A stretch of 64,000 nucleotides of DNA from Rathayibacter sp. SW19 (GCF_030866825.1 NZ_CP133020.1:2604001-2668000); one strand, 5' to 3'. Shown: positions 1 through 8,343, numbered from the stretch's first letter. Program-made: numbers and translations. Notes: generated from the sequence alone by a model not told the origin.

Positions 1-929
1 CCGCACAGAGGCTGTATGGCATCACCTTCAGCGAGCGTACTGACCTCGTGGCCTACCACCCGGACGCACGCGTTTTCGAGGTCTTCAATGAAGACGGCTC
101 GCCGCTCGGGCTGTATGTGCTCGACCTCTACACGCGCGACTCCAAGCGCGGGGGCGCCTGGATGAACCCCCTCATCTCCCAGTCGAGACTGCTCGACAAC
201 CCGACCGTCGTGCTCAACAACCTCAACGTGCCGAAGCCTGCCGGCGACGAACCCACGCTCTTGACCTACGACGAGGTCGGCACGCTGTTTCACGAGTTCG
301 GGCACGCCTTGCACGGCCTGTTCGCGCAGGTCACGTATCCGAAGTTCGCCGGAACGAACGTCTTCCGCGACTTCGTTGAATTCCCGAGTCAGGTGAACGA
401 GATGTGGCTGCTCTGGCCCGAGGTGCTCGCCAACTACGCGCAGCACGTCGAGACCGGCGAGCGAATGCCGCAAGAGCTCGTCGACAAACTTGAAGCCTCG
501 AAGGCGTTCAACGAGGGCTTCAAGACCAGCGAATACCTAGCTGCAGCACTGCTGGACCAGGCTTGGCATCGGATCACGACTGAAACCCAGGTGACGGATG
601 TTGCCGCGTTCGAGGCCGCGGCCCTCGCGGAGGCAGGACTCGACAATCCCGCCGTGCCGCCGCGCTATTCCAGCACCTACTTTGCGCACGCGTTCTCGGT
701 GGGCTACGACGCGGGATACTACTCATACATCTGGAGCGAAGTGCTCGACGCCGACACCGTCGAGTGGTTCACCGAGAACGGCGGACTCACGCGGGAAAAC
801 GGCGACCGTTTCCGCAGCAGACTGCTCGGGATCGGCGGGGCGAAGGATCCGCTCGAAGCCTATCGCGACTTCCGGGGCAGGGATGCCGTCATCGAGCCGC
901 TCTTGAAGCGCAGAGGCCTCGACGTCTGA
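1..929 (+). CDS. dcp: M3 family metallopeptidase (peptidyl-dipeptidase Dcp-like), 3' part
   Basis: This is the C-terminal part of a gene that begins before the window: the frame is open from base 3, and the GTG at 48 is internal, since residues before it (AQRLYGITF...) continue the family sequence. The product is a zinc peptidase that trims dipeptides or degrades oligopeptides in the cytoplasm. The zinc signature HEFGH is encoded at 291-305, and a downstream Glu in DFVEFPSQ fits the third ligand of the M3 family. The segment EFPSQVNEMWLLWPEVL and the C-terminal YDAGYYSYIWSEV are typical of Dcp/oligopeptidase A. The gene ends at a TGA and is followed by an interspersed repeat. The choice between Dcp and oligopeptidase A is from general likeness only. 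Confidence 0.93.
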   Translation, partial: AQRLYGITFSERTDLVAYHPDARVFEVFNEDGSPLGLYVLDLYTRDSKRGGAWMNPLISQSRLLDNPTVVLNNLNVPKPAGDEPTLLTYDEVGTLFHEFGHALHGLFAQVTYPKFAGTNVFRDFVEFPSQVNEMWLLWPEVLANYAQHVETGERMPQELVDKLEASKAFNEGFKTSEYLAAALLDQAWHRITTETQVTDVAAFEAAALAEAGLDNPAVPPRYSSTYFAHAFSVGYDAGYYSYIWSEVLDADTVEWFTENGGLTRENGDRFRSRLLGIGGAKDPLEAYRDFRGRDAVIEPLLKRRGLDV

Positions 930-937
930 CCTTCGCC

Positions 938-1032
938 GGTCTCGATACGCGTACTCGCTGCGCTCGTGCGCTACTCGACCACCGACCCCGGTGGTCGAGT
1001 AATCCGCGAGCGCAGCGAGCAGACGTATCGAG
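938..1032. repeat. Interspersed palindromic repeat, locus 1 (left part of interrupted array)
   Basis: The left arm (938-984) reads GGTCTCGATACGC... to CTCGACCACCG, and the right arm (988-1032) is its approximate reverse complement, GGTGGTCGAGTAATCCGCGA through TATCGAG, so the two could form one long hairpin. Related copies lie at 4322-4466, 19379-19486, 21689-21893 and 24531-24733. The right arm stops at TATCGAG; in complete copies this is followed by ACCCC, which reappears at 4325 on the far side of the insertion sequences. Confidence 0.9.
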
Positions 1033-1299
1033 CATGGGGGGCGCTTCGCGCCGTTGTGGTGGTCGGAAGCGTCTTGTGGCTGGTTTTCGTGGGTCGCACA
1101 ATGGTGTTGTCGCGGTCGACGCCGGAAGGTCTTAGTGTCTTCAGCCTGATATCGAGCATGGTGTGGAGGGTTTCCACGGGAACCGTGGATTGGTGCTTCG
1201 AGCCCGTCTAGGAGAATCCTGCTTTTGCTTTTCCTACCCTCTCCGCGGCAACCGGCGCCGGCCGGCGCCGTCACGCTGCTGGTGTTGGAGGTGGCGATT
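1033..1299 (+). ncRNA. Candidate bridge-RNA region of the IS110 element
   Basis: This stretch between the inferred left end and the transposase start has no convincing gene. IS110-subgroup elements with long left ends encode their guide ('bridge') RNA here. Visible structure includes a perfect hairpin at 1173-1189 (TCCACGG-GAA-CCGTGGA) and an 18-base palindrome at 1253-1270 made of two CGGCGCCG units. The guide loops cannot be assigned by eye, so the RNA call rests on family knowledge and position. Confidence 0.4.
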
Positions 1300-2562
1300 A
1301 TGGGTATCGATGCGGGGATGGATGTTGTGCATCCTCGGTGCGCGGGAATGGATATTTCCAAGAATGATGCGAAGGTGTGCGTGCGTAGCCCGCTAGGTGG
1401 CAATGGGCGGTTCCGTTCGGTTGTGACAACGTATGGTGCTACCACGAACGAGGTGAAGCGATTGCGGGCCGATCTTGAGGCGGCCGAGGTGTCCCTGGTG
1501 GTGATGGAGGCGACCGGCGATTATTGGAAACCGTTCTTCTTCCCGCTGGAGCAGTCGCTGAATGTGCAGTTGGTCAACGCGAAGCAGGCCAAGAACATCC
1601 CGGGGCGTAAAACGGATGTGTCGGATGCGACGTGGCTTGCGAAGCTGGCCGCGTATGACCTCCTGAATGACTCGTTCGTTCCGCCGGAGCCGATCCGGCG
1701 GTTGCGGGATCTGACTCGAACGCGCACGCATTACGTGCAAGAGGCCAATCGTGAGTTCGCCCGGATCGAGAAGTGTTTGGAAGACGCCGGGATCAAACTC
1801 TCCTCGGTGGCCAGTTCCCTAACGACCAAGTCGTGTCGCACAATTTTGGACGCGATGGTGGCCGGGCAACGGGACCCGCACGTGCTTGCCGAGCTGGTCG
1901 AGCCCGGGATGCGAGTCAAGAACGCGGCGCTGGTGGAGGCTCTGACCGGCCGGTTCACCACCCACCACGAGTTCCTGATCGGTGAGCACCTGGCGACCAT
2001 CGATGAGATTAACACGCATATCCACAAATTCGATGCGCAGATCGATCAGGTGATGCGCCCCTTTCGTGACGTCCGGGACCTGCTGACGACGATTCCCGGG
2101 TTCTCTGTCACGGTCGCTGACATCATCATCGCCGAGATCGGTGTTGACATGAACGTGTTTCCCACCGCGGAGAACCTGGCGTCCTGGGCGGGCGTGTGTC
2201 CCGGGCAGAATCAGTCCGCGGGACGGGTCAAACCGGCCAGGACCAGGCCGGGGAACCGATACCTCAAAGGCGCCCTGGGTATCGCCGCGATGTCGGCGTC
2301 CAGATCGAAGACCACTTACCTCTCCGTCAAATACCAGCGAATAGCGGCCCGCAACAGCAAGGCACGTCTGAAAGCTCTCGTCACGATCGAACACACCATG
2401 CTCGTGATCGTCTGGAACATGATCCGAAACGGCGTCGTCTACAACGAGCTCGGCCCTGACTACTACACCCGGCGCAACCCCAACAAGACCAAGAACGCCG
2501 CGATCCGACAACTCCAAGCCCTCGGATACCACGTGGAACTCAACCACGCCACCGCCGCATAG
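1300..2562 (+). CDS. IS110-family transposase
   Basis: A 420-residue recombinase of the DEDD (RuvC-like) type. The N-terminal domain has an Asp in GMDISKNDAK, an acidic motif in VVMEATGDYW, and the DVSDATWLAKL segment. The C-terminal Transposase_20 domain covers TTIPGFSVTVADIIIAEIG through the SWAGVCPGQNQSAGR region, where the conserved catalytic Ser lies. An upstream in-frame ATG at 1225 is less likely: GGAGG at 1287-1291 is well placed for the ATG at 1300. The frame is intact, so the element may be functional, although an IS1182 element sits only about 14 bases after the stop and separates the gene from its right end. Confidence 0.93.
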   Translation: MGIDAGMDVVHPRCAGMDISKNDAKVCVRSPLGGNGRFRSVVTTYGATTNEVKRLRADLEAAEVSLVVMEATGDYWKPFFFPLEQSLNVQLVNAKQAKNIPGRKTDVSDATWLAKLAAYDLLNDSFVPPEPIRRLRDLTRTRTHYVQEANREFARIEKCLEDAGIKLSSVASSLTTKSCRTILDAMVAGQRDPHVLAELVEPGMRVKNAALVEALTGRFTTHHEFLIGEHLATIDEINTHIHKFDAQIDQVMRPFRDVRDLLTTIPGFSVTVADIIIAEIGVDMNVFPTAENLASWAGVCPGQNQSAGRVKPARTRPGNRYLKGALGIAAMSASRSKTTYLSVKYQRIAARNSKARLKALVTIEHTMLVIVWNMIRNGVVYNELGPDYYTRRNPNKTKNAAIRQLQALGYHVELNHATAA

Positions 2563-2575
2563 ACACTCCGCTTCC

Positions 2576-4321
2576 CTAGGTGCGAGGGTCAGTAGTGGTT
2601 TGGGGTTGGGAGTTGGCGGCGGTTTCCGGCCGCTGGCTGTCGTGGCGGGCAGGCGTGCCATGTGTGATCGGTGGGGTCTTCTGGTGTTGCAGAGACCGTG
2701 GAGCGACGGCGGCAGCTTGACTGGTCCTGGTGGGGCGGCCCGATCCTGACGGGTTAGGTTCCCAGTCCGTTCATTGACCGTGCGGTTGTGGCGCTGAAAA
2801 GTTTGAGTAGGTTGTGGCAGCCGGCGATCAGGTCCCACTCGTGTTTGGCTTGATCAAGCCCGCGCAGGAGCACGTGTTTGCCTTGCCTGGTGTGTATCTG
2901 TCCGAACACCGGTTCCACGATCGCTTTGCGCCTGGCATAAATATCGTGGCCGTGTTTGGATCGCAGCCTTTGCACCATTCGTAGTTTTGCGGTCGCCGCG
3001 GCCGCCTGTTGCTGACCCGTCCCCATGATCGCTTCCTCTGCAGCGTTGAGTCGGCGGGTTGCGATGAAGAACTCTGTCTTGCCCGCACTGGCTTCCTCGA
3101 TGCCCTCCGCGAATTCGAGGTTCTTCACCGAGCAGAAGCCGGCATCGACCAGAACCTGACCGGGCAGTACCCCCAGAGTCGCTTCGGCTTTCTGAATCAT
3201 CGGGGCCAACTGTTCGAAATCATTCGGGGTGTTCGTCATATCGTTGCTGACGATCACTTGATGGTCCTTATCCACCAGGCAGAAACCGTTATAGCAGTAG
3301 TGGAAGGACCCGTCCGCGGTCTTCATGATCCTCGAGTCCGGGTCGGTGAAGTTGCGTTGCGTCTTCGGTCCCACCACAGCTTTGGCTGCCGCGTCCTGAC
3401 CCTTCTCCTTGACCGCACCGTCCTCATCGCCGTGCTCGCGTGCTTTCTGTTCGGCATCTTTACGGGCTTTGGCCGCCGCGTCGGCCTCGAGCGCAGCCCG
3501 CGCCTGGGCAAGCTTGCCCAAACGCGTTTCACGCCGGGCAAGCTCGGCCGGTAACTCGTCACCGCGTTTGTCCTTGCCGAACCGGGTGTCTTCCGCAGTG
3601 TCGATCGCCTCGGCCTCCGCGAGGAGATCGGAGACCTCCTCGGCCAGGACCTTCTGCCTTTGGGTCAGACGGGCGTAACTCATCGCCTTGCGGCGGGACG
3701 CGTTGGCCCGCACCTTCGTGCCGTCCAACGCGACCTGCCCCAGCGAGACCATCCCCGCCGCCCGACACAACTCCAACGCTTGCAAGAACACGTTGCCCAA
3801 GGCCGACAGGTGACGTTTGCGGAACCGGGCAATCGAACGAAAATCGGGTGCTTGCTGCGCGGTCAACCAACGAAAAGCGACCACATCCACACACGCACGC
3901 TCGAGTTCCCGCGAGGAACGCACGCCCACGCAATACCCGTAGAGCAGCACACGAACCATCAGGCGCGGGTCATACGGCGGCTGGCCCTTCGCCTTGGCAT
4001 ACGACGCATAAAACTTCGACAAGTCCAGCTGACTGTCCACGACGTCAGCAATGAACCGGGAAAGATGAACCTCCGGCAGCCACTCGTCCAACGACGGCGG
4101 CACCATCATCACCAGATCCGGATCGAACGGTTTGAACCGTTTATGGATCCCGGCGCCAGCCTGGATCACCGACAGATCAGGCATCACCCGTTCAATCAGC
4201 GACTCATCGAAAAGACCATCAGGAGTATCCGATCCCATACCAAATTATCCCACACTGGGACCCAAAATCCCTGATCAAACATCCAAACCACACCAACACC
4301 ACTACTGACCCACGCACCTAG
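2576..4321 (-). mobile_element. IS1182-family insertion sequence with CTAG at both ends
   Basis: Near-perfect 20-base terminal inverted repeats are visible: GTGCGAGGGTCAGTAGTGGT at 2580-2599 and its complement at 4298-4317, with one mismatch at position 6. Both ends are bordered by CTAG (2576-2579 and 4318-4321), read as a 4-base target duplication. The element proper, 2580-4317, is about 1.74 kb and holds one transposase on the minus strand. It lies in the short right end of the IS110 element, so it arrived after it. Confidence 0.85.
2754..4238 (-). CDS. IS1182-family transposase
   Basis: A 494-residue DDE transposase. The N-terminal DUF772-type region (IADVVDSQLDLSKFYASY, then PPYDPRLMVRVLLYGY) is followed by the first catalytic Asp in VALDGTKVRANAS. 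A charged coiled-coil insertion comes next, then the second Asp in VLVDAGFCSVKN and the C-terminal signature YARRKAIVEPVFGQI, with Glu as the last catalytic residue. The ATG at 4238 sits just after an AT-rich GATAAT sequence on the minus strand. The frame is complete from start to stop, so the element could still move. Confidence 0.93.
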   Translation of the reverse strand: MGSDTPDGLFDESLIERVMPDLSVIQAGAGIHKRFKPFDPDLVMMVPPSLDEWLPEVHLSRFIADVVDSQLDLSKFYASYAKAKGQPPYDPRLMVRVLLYGYCVGVRSSRELERACVDVVAFRWLTAQQAPDFRSIARFRKRHLSALGNVFLQALELCRAAGMVSLGQVALDGTKVRANASRRKAMSYARLTQRQKVLAEEVSDLLAEAEAIDTAEDTRFGKDKRGDELPAELARRETRLGKLAQARAALEADAAAKARKDAEQKAREHGDEDGAVKEKGQDAAAKAVVGPKTQRNFTDPDSRIMKTADGSFHYCYNGFCLVDKDHQVIVSNDMTNTPNDFEQLAPMIQKAEATLGVLPGQVLVDAGFCSVKNLEFAEGIEEASAGKTEFFIATRRLNAAEEAIMGTGQQQAAAATAKLRMVQRLRSKHGHDIYARRKAIVEPVFGQIHTRQGKHVLLRGLDQAKHEWDLIAGCHNLLKLFSATTARSMNGLGT

Positions 4322-4466
4322 GAGACCCCCCTCCCCTCCTTCCGGCACCGGTGGTCGAGTAATCCGCGAACGCAGCGAGCAGATGTATCGAGACCCCCTC
4401 CCAACCTTCCGGCACCGGTGGTCGAGTAATCCGCGAGCGCAGCGAGCAGATGTATCGAGACCCCCT
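4322..4466. repeat. Interspersed repeat, locus 2: two 67-bp tandem units
   Basis: Two direct copies, 4340-4406 and 4407-4466, share TTCCGGCACCGGTGGTCGAG followed by a segment ending TATCGAGACCCC. The short GAGACCCCCCTCCC at 4322-4335 is the tail of a third unit whose front part lies at 985-1032, before the insertion sequences. The ancestral site therefore held three tandem units. Confidence 0.88.
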
Positions 4467-4533
4467 CGGCGAATGTTGCACTGTGTGACACGCGCAGATG
4501 CGTGACCGCAAATCATTTCGTACTGTGAATGCC

Positions 4534-4863
4534 ATGACCATTCACACGCACTCCCCCGCCGCAGTCGCTCACGCGTGCGAGCAGGGTCAGATGTGCGCAA
4601 CGGAGCGCCCAGGTCACGCTCTCAGCAGAATTCAGTTGAGCATCGCATCCGCGACGCCCAGCCGGTGGCTGGACGCGATTGTCGGTTCGGTTTCGGACGA
4701 CGGTCGAGCCGAACTGATACCGGTGTTCGGCGAGGAAACCGTAGCGCTGTGGCACCACGCCGACCTTTCCGGCGTGCTGGCAGTCGGAGAACCCGTGTCC
4801 GTCCACACCAGCTACGGCGTGTTGGCGGCGGGATGCCAGAGGTTCAACGTACTGATCGGTTAG
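4534..4863 (+). CDS. Hypothetical protein
   Basis: A 109-residue protein I do not recognise. Its first 25 residues are rich in His, Ala and Cys (MTIHTHSPAAVAHACEQGQM). The remainder has a regular alternating hydrophobic pattern (WLDAIVGSVSDDGRAELIPV, then FGEETVALWHHADL), consistent with a small beta-rich domain. There is no signal peptide or membrane helix. The ATG at 4534 is chosen over 4498 because the preceding residues look non-coding. It converges on the copper-protein gene with a 13-base gap. Confidence 0.6.
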   Translation: MTIHTHSPAAVAHACEQGQMCATERPGHALSRIQLSIASATPSRWLDAIVGSVSDDGRAELIPVFGEETVALWHHADLSGVLAVGEPVSVHTSYGVLAAGCQRFNVLIG

Positions 4864-4876
4864 CTGGACGCGCCGG

Positions 4877-5296
4877 CTAGTTCGCGGTCGCCCGCATCAT
4901 CGACATCATGGCGTCGCAGGCTTTGGCGCATGCTTGGCAGGCCTGGGCGCACATTCGGCACGTTTCGCTCATCTCGGCGTGATCCATGCATTCGTCTGCG
5001 CAGGCGATGCACATGCTCATGCACGCTTCGAGTGTGGCCATCATGCTCGTCATGTCGAAGCCGGTCGGGCGCATCATCATCCGCATCGTGGTGTTGCAGA
5101 GGTCTGCGCAGTTCATGCACATGCTCATGCACTTGACCATGCCGCCCGCCACTCCGGCGTCGGCACAGATGGTGCAGGCTTGCTCGCAGGCCGAACAGGC
5201 CTCAATACAGTCCTGCATCACCATCATGTCCATCTCCGACGGCATCCCCGCCATCTCCTTGGACATGCTCTGCATCATCTGCGCTGTCATATTCAT
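4877..5296 (-). CDS. Four-helix-bundle copper-binding protein (Csp/DUF326-like), Cys- and Met-rich
   Basis: A 139-residue protein with 18 cysteines by my count and about as many or more methionines, arranged as repeated CxxxC motifs on helices (DCIEACSACEQACTICAD, then CMSMCMNCADLC, CMSMCIACADEC and CRMCAQACQACAKAC). This spacing is that of the copper storage proteins, in which Cys residues lining a four-helix bundle bind many Cu(I) ions. No signal peptide is visible, so it is likely a cytosolic Csp3-type form. The first 30 residues are Met-rich and may be flexible. No copper pump or CsoR-like regulator lies next to it. Confidence 0.9.
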   Translation of the reverse strand: MNMTAQMMQSMSKEMAGMPSEMDMMVMQDCIEACSACEQACTICADAGVAGGMVKCMSMCMNCADLCNTTMRMMMRPTGFDMTSMMATLEACMSMCIACADECMDHAEMSETCRMCAQACQACAKACDAMMSMMRATAN

Positions 5297-5456
5297 GGCC
5301 CGTACCCCTGTCCGTAGCTGTCGCCGAAGAGACTCACGCCCTTCGAACAGAAACGACAGCGCACACCTGACGCCATGCTACGACCGGCGGGCGATCGCTG
5401 CTAGTGATTCGCAGCAGACGCTCGCACAAATTCCGGCAACACGCATGCGCACGGGA

Positions 5457-6734
5457 TCAGGCTGATTTTTCCTCGCGGCGAGCCCGATGCGGCACGATCG
5501 TCGGAGCAGCATTGTCCAACACCGATTCACGGGTCACGACGACGCGCGCAACTTCGGAACTGGATGGCACTTCGAACATGATCGGGCCGAGGACTTCCTC
5601 CAGAATTGCCCGTAGTCCGCGGGCGCCCGTCTGGCGCAACACGGCGAGGTCGGCGATCGCCTCGAGCGCGCCGTGGTCGAACTCAAGCTCGACACCGTCG
5701 ATCTCGAACATTCGCTGGTATTGGCGCACAAGCGCGTTTCTGGGCTCGGTCAGAATCTGCATCAAAGCTTCCTGATCGAGTTGCGTCACGGTGGTGACCA
5801 CGGGCAAGCGCCCGATGAACTCGGGAATCAGACCGAACTTGTGCAAGTCTTCCGGCAGAACTTCGCCGAACAGGTTCACATCATCGCCCTTGCTGTGCAG
5901 CGGTGCGCCGAAGCCGATGCCCTTTTTGCCGGCGCGCTGGCTGATAATGTCTTCAAGGCCCGCGAACGCGCCGGCAACGATGAACAACACGTTCGTGGTG
6001 TCGATTTGGATGAATTCCTGGTGCGGATGCTTGCGCCCGCCCTGCGGCGGAACGGACGCGACCGTTCCCTCGAGGATCTTCAGCAGCGCCTGCTGAACGC
6101 CTTCACCCGACACGTCTCGAGTGATCGACGGATTCTCTGCCTTGCGGGCGATCTTGTCGATCTCGTCGATATAGATGATGCCGGTCTCGGCCTTCTTGAC
6201 GTCATAGTCAGCAGCCTGGATCAACTTGAGCAGAATGTTTTCGACGTCTTCGCCGACGTAGCCGGCCTCGGTCAAGGCCGTCGCGTCCGCGACCGCGAAG
6301 GGCACATTCAGCTGCTTGGCCAACGTCTGGGCGAGATACGTCTTGCCGCACCCGGTCGGCCCGATCAGCAGAATGTTCGACTTGGCGATCTCGACATCGT
6401 CTGCGACCTTGTCGGCCGGGCCGATCACGCCGTGCGCACGCACGCGCTTGTAATGGTTGTACACGGCGACCGCCAGGGCGCGTTTGGCCGGCTCCTGCCC
6501 GATCACGTACTCCTCGAGGAACGCGAAGATCTCTTTCGGCTTCGGCAATTCGAAGTCACCGGATGCGTCATCGCCGGCTTCGGCGAGGCGCTCCTCGATG
6601 ATCTCGTTGCACAACTCGACACACTCGTCGCAGATGTACACGCCTGGTCCCGCAATGAGTTGCTGGACCTGCTTCTGGCTCTTCCCACAGAAGGAGCACT
6701 TGAGCAGGTCGGCGCTTTCTCCGATGCGTGCCAT
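5457..6734 (-). CDS. clpX: ATP-dependent Clp protease ATP-binding subunit ClpX
   Basis: A 425-residue AAA+ unfoldase that recognises tagged substrates and feeds them to ClpP. The N-terminal zinc-binding domain has four cysteines (C13, C16, C35, C38). Walker A GPTGCGKT lies near residue 125, the pore loop GYVGED near 158, and Walker B is in IIYIDEIDKIA. The C-terminal small domain carries the usual GARGLRAILEEVL. The ClpP-docking loop IGF appears in the GKKGIGFGAPL segment. It follows clpP2 with a 187-base gap containing a hairpin, so it may also have its own promoter. Confidence 0.98.
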   Translation of the reverse strand: MARIGESADLLKCSFCGKSQKQVQQLIAGPGVYICDECVELCNEIIEERLAEAGDDASGDFELPKPKEIFAFLEEYVIGQEPAKRALAVAVYNHYKRVRAHGVIGPADKVADDVEIAKSNILLIGPTGCGKTYLAQTLAKQLNVPFAVADATALTEAGYVGEDVENILLKLIQAADYDVKKAETGIIYIDEIDKIARKAENPSITRDVSGEGVQQALLKILEGTVASVPPQGGRKHPHQEFIQIDTTNVLFIVAGAFAGLEDIISQRAGKKGIGFGAPLHSKGDDVNLFGEVLPEDLHKFGLIPEFIGRLPVVTTVTQLDQEALMQILTEPRNALVRQYQRMFEIDGVELEFDHGALEAIADLAVLRQTGARGLRAILEEVLGPIMFEVPSSSEVARVVVTRESVLDNAAPTIVPHRARREEKSA

Positions 6735-6861
6735 CTGTCACTCTCCTCGATGGGTTACTTGCTATGAGCCTAACCTGTGCCACCGACATTCAGGCGTAAC
6801 GCCGTCACAAACCGGCCGCGGCTCCAACCTGTGAAATCCCGTCGACACAGTCGGAGCACGA

Positions 6862-6891
6862 AGGGGTGGCGACATCACTGCCGCCACCCCT
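6862..6891 (-). terminator. Hairpin downstream of clpP2
   Basis: A perfect 10-bp stem (AGGGGTGGCG / CGCCACCCCT) with a 10-base loop lies 30 bases after the clpP2 stop. Outer GCAC/GTGC bases could extend it past a small bulge. There is no clear U-run, so this may be a terminator or an mRNA-stabilising structure between clpP2 and clpX. Confidence 0.55.
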
Positions 6892-6921
6892 GTGCTGTTG
6901 CGATCGGCGCGCCGATCTGCT

Positions 6922-7632
6922 CTATTTGACCAGCGCGGCCGGAACGTTCTTACGGCTGGTGAGCACCTGGTCGATGAGACCGTATTCCATGGCTTCCTCC
7001 GCAGACAGGATCTTGTCGCGATCGATGTCTTTGTTGACCTGCTCTTGGCTGCGGTTGGAGTGCTTGGCGAGGGTCTCCTCCAACCAGACACGCATCCGCT
7101 GAATCTCGCGAGCCTGGATCTCGATGTCAGATGCCTGGCTGGAACCCTCCGACCCGCCCGCCGGTTGGTGAATCAGGATGCGTGCGTTCGGCAATGCGAG
7201 CCGCTTGCCGGGTGTCCCCGCCGCGGTGATCACTGCCGCGGCTGATGCAGCCTGGCCGAGAACAACGGTCTGGATGTGCGGCCGGATGTACTGCATCGTG
7301 TCGTAGATCGCCGTCATCGCCGTGAACGATCCGCCCGGTGAGTTGATGTACATGACGATGTCGCGATCGGGGTCTTGGCTTTCCAATACCAGCAATTGCG
7401 CCATCACATCATCTGCTGACGCGTCGTCGATCTGCACGCCGAGGAAGATGATGCGATCCTCGAACAGCTTCGCGTACGGGTCCTGCCGCTTGTAACCGTA
7501 TGCCGTGCGCTCCTCGAAGGTCGGCAGGATATAACGGGCCGAGCCGCCCGGTGCAACGGGAGGCAGGTTGTGCCCGGCTGAACCGAACGCCGGTGTGTTG
7601 AAGGACGGGGTGTTGAAGTTTGTGAAGTCCAT
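6922..7632 (-). CDS. clpP2: ATP-dependent Clp protease proteolytic subunit ClpP2
   Basis: A 236-residue serine peptidase subunit. Catalytic Ser130 (GQAASAAAV) and His155 (ILIHQPAGG) are present, with the Asp in the DRDKILSAEEA region. The N-terminal extension of about 50 residues before the core (PYAKLFEDRIIFLG) resembles actinobacterial ClpP2. I prefer the ATG at 7632 to the one at 7641: on the minus strand AGGGA lies 9 bases before 7632 but only 1 base before 7641. It follows clpP1 closely and should co-assemble with it as a mixed ClpP1P2 tetradecamer, as in mycobacteria. Confidence 0.96.
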   Translation of the reverse strand: MDFTNFNTPSFNTPAFGSAGHNLPPVAPGGSARYILPTFEERTAYGYKRQDPYAKLFEDRIIFLGVQIDDASADDVMAQLLVLESQDPDRDIVMYINSPGGSFTAMTAIYDTMQYIRPHIQTVVLGQAASAAAVITAAGTPGKRLALPNARILIHQPAGGSEGSSQASDIEIQAREIQRMRVWLEETLAKHSNRSQEQVNKDIDRDKILSAEEAMEYGLIDQVLTSRKNVPAALVK

Positions 7633-7644
7633 GTCTCTCATTCC

Positions 7645-8244
7645 CTACTTCGCAACCACGGAGTCGTCTGTTCCGCCACCGCCGACGACCTCAGCGGCGA
7701 ATTCCCGCAGGTGGTCGACGAAGCCGTATTCAAGCGCTTCCTGAGCCGTGAACCAGTTATCGCGGTCATTGTCGATCAGAATCTGCTCGACAGTCTTGCC
7801 GGTCTGCTCGGCCGTCAGTTCGGCCATCCGCTTCTTCATATCGAGGATGACGCCGGCCTGCGTCTGGATGTCGGCTGCGGTTCCGCCGAATCCGCCGGAC
7901 GGCTGGTGGAGAAGCACGCGGGCGTTCGGCGTGATGTATCGCTTGCCCTTTGTGCCGGAGGACAGCAGGAACTGCCCCATCGAGGCGGCCAGCCCGATGC
8001 CGACCGTCACAATGTCGTTCGGCACGAACTTCATCGTGTCGTAGATCGCCATCCCCGCGGTGATGGAACCGCCGGGTGAGTTGATGTAAAGGAAGATGTC
8101 CTTCTTCGAATCTCCCGCGGCGAGGAGGAGAATCTTTGCGCAGATCTCGTTTGCGTTCTCATCGCGCACCTCTGAGCCGAGCCAAATAATGCGGTCCTTG
8201 AGAAGTTGGTCGAAAATGCTTGACACCAGTGCCGGTTCGGCCAT
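7645..8244 (-). CDS. clpP1: ATP-dependent Clp protease proteolytic subunit ClpP1
   Basis: A 199-residue serine peptidase subunit with Ser88 (GLAASMGQF), His113 (VLLHQPSGG) and an Asp in NDRDNWF. The upstream ATG at 8292 would add 16 poorly conserved residues. The ATG at 8244 has GGAG about 8 bases ahead (ACGGAGCGTGAC) and gives the usual family length, so it is chosen. It is tig-proximal, the same order as in M. tuberculosis, and overlaps the ribosome-binding region of clpP2. ClpP1 and ClpP2 with ClpX form the main regulated protease here. Confidence 0.96.
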   Translation of the reverse strand: MAEPALVSSIFDQLLKDRIIWLGSEVRDENANEICAKILLLAAGDSKKDIFLYINSPGGSITAGMAIYDTMKFVPNDIVTVGIGLAASMGQFLLSSGTKGKRYITPNARVLLHQPSGGFGGTAADIQTQAGVILDMKKRMAELTAEQTGKTVEQILIDNDRDNWFTAQEALEYGFVDHLREFAAEVVGGGGTDDSVVAK

Positions 8245-8343
8245 GTCACGCTCCGTTTCGTTATCGTCTGGAATCGAATCTATCGGAGCCAACGCTCGCG
8301 CACGGGCCTGTTCGCCCTAGGCAGATATGCGCGCAAAAGCATA

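Larger units (their letters stand above)
1033..4324 (+). mobile_element. IS110-family element, interrupted by an IS1182-family element
   Basis: Boundaries are inferred by rejoining the broken repeat: TATCGAG ends at 1032, and the missing continuation, GAGACCCCC, starts at 4322. The trinucleotide GAG is present at both junctions (1030-1032 and 4322-4324), as expected for recombination at a short shared core without a real target duplication. Without the nested element the length is about 1.55 kb, which fits IS110. The layout is a long non-coding left end of about 267 bp, the transposase, and a very short right end of about 16 bp. The ends could be off by about 3 bases. Confidence 0.7.

Noticed and set aside
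4340..4466. The two 67-bp units as a small CRISPR array
   Set aside because: The units are almost entirely repeat with no unique spacers, and related arms occur elsewhere as palindromes; no cas genes are present.
8245..8343. A ClgR operator before clpP1
   Set aside because: GC-rich half-sites are present, but none has the expected spacing, so no site is claimed.
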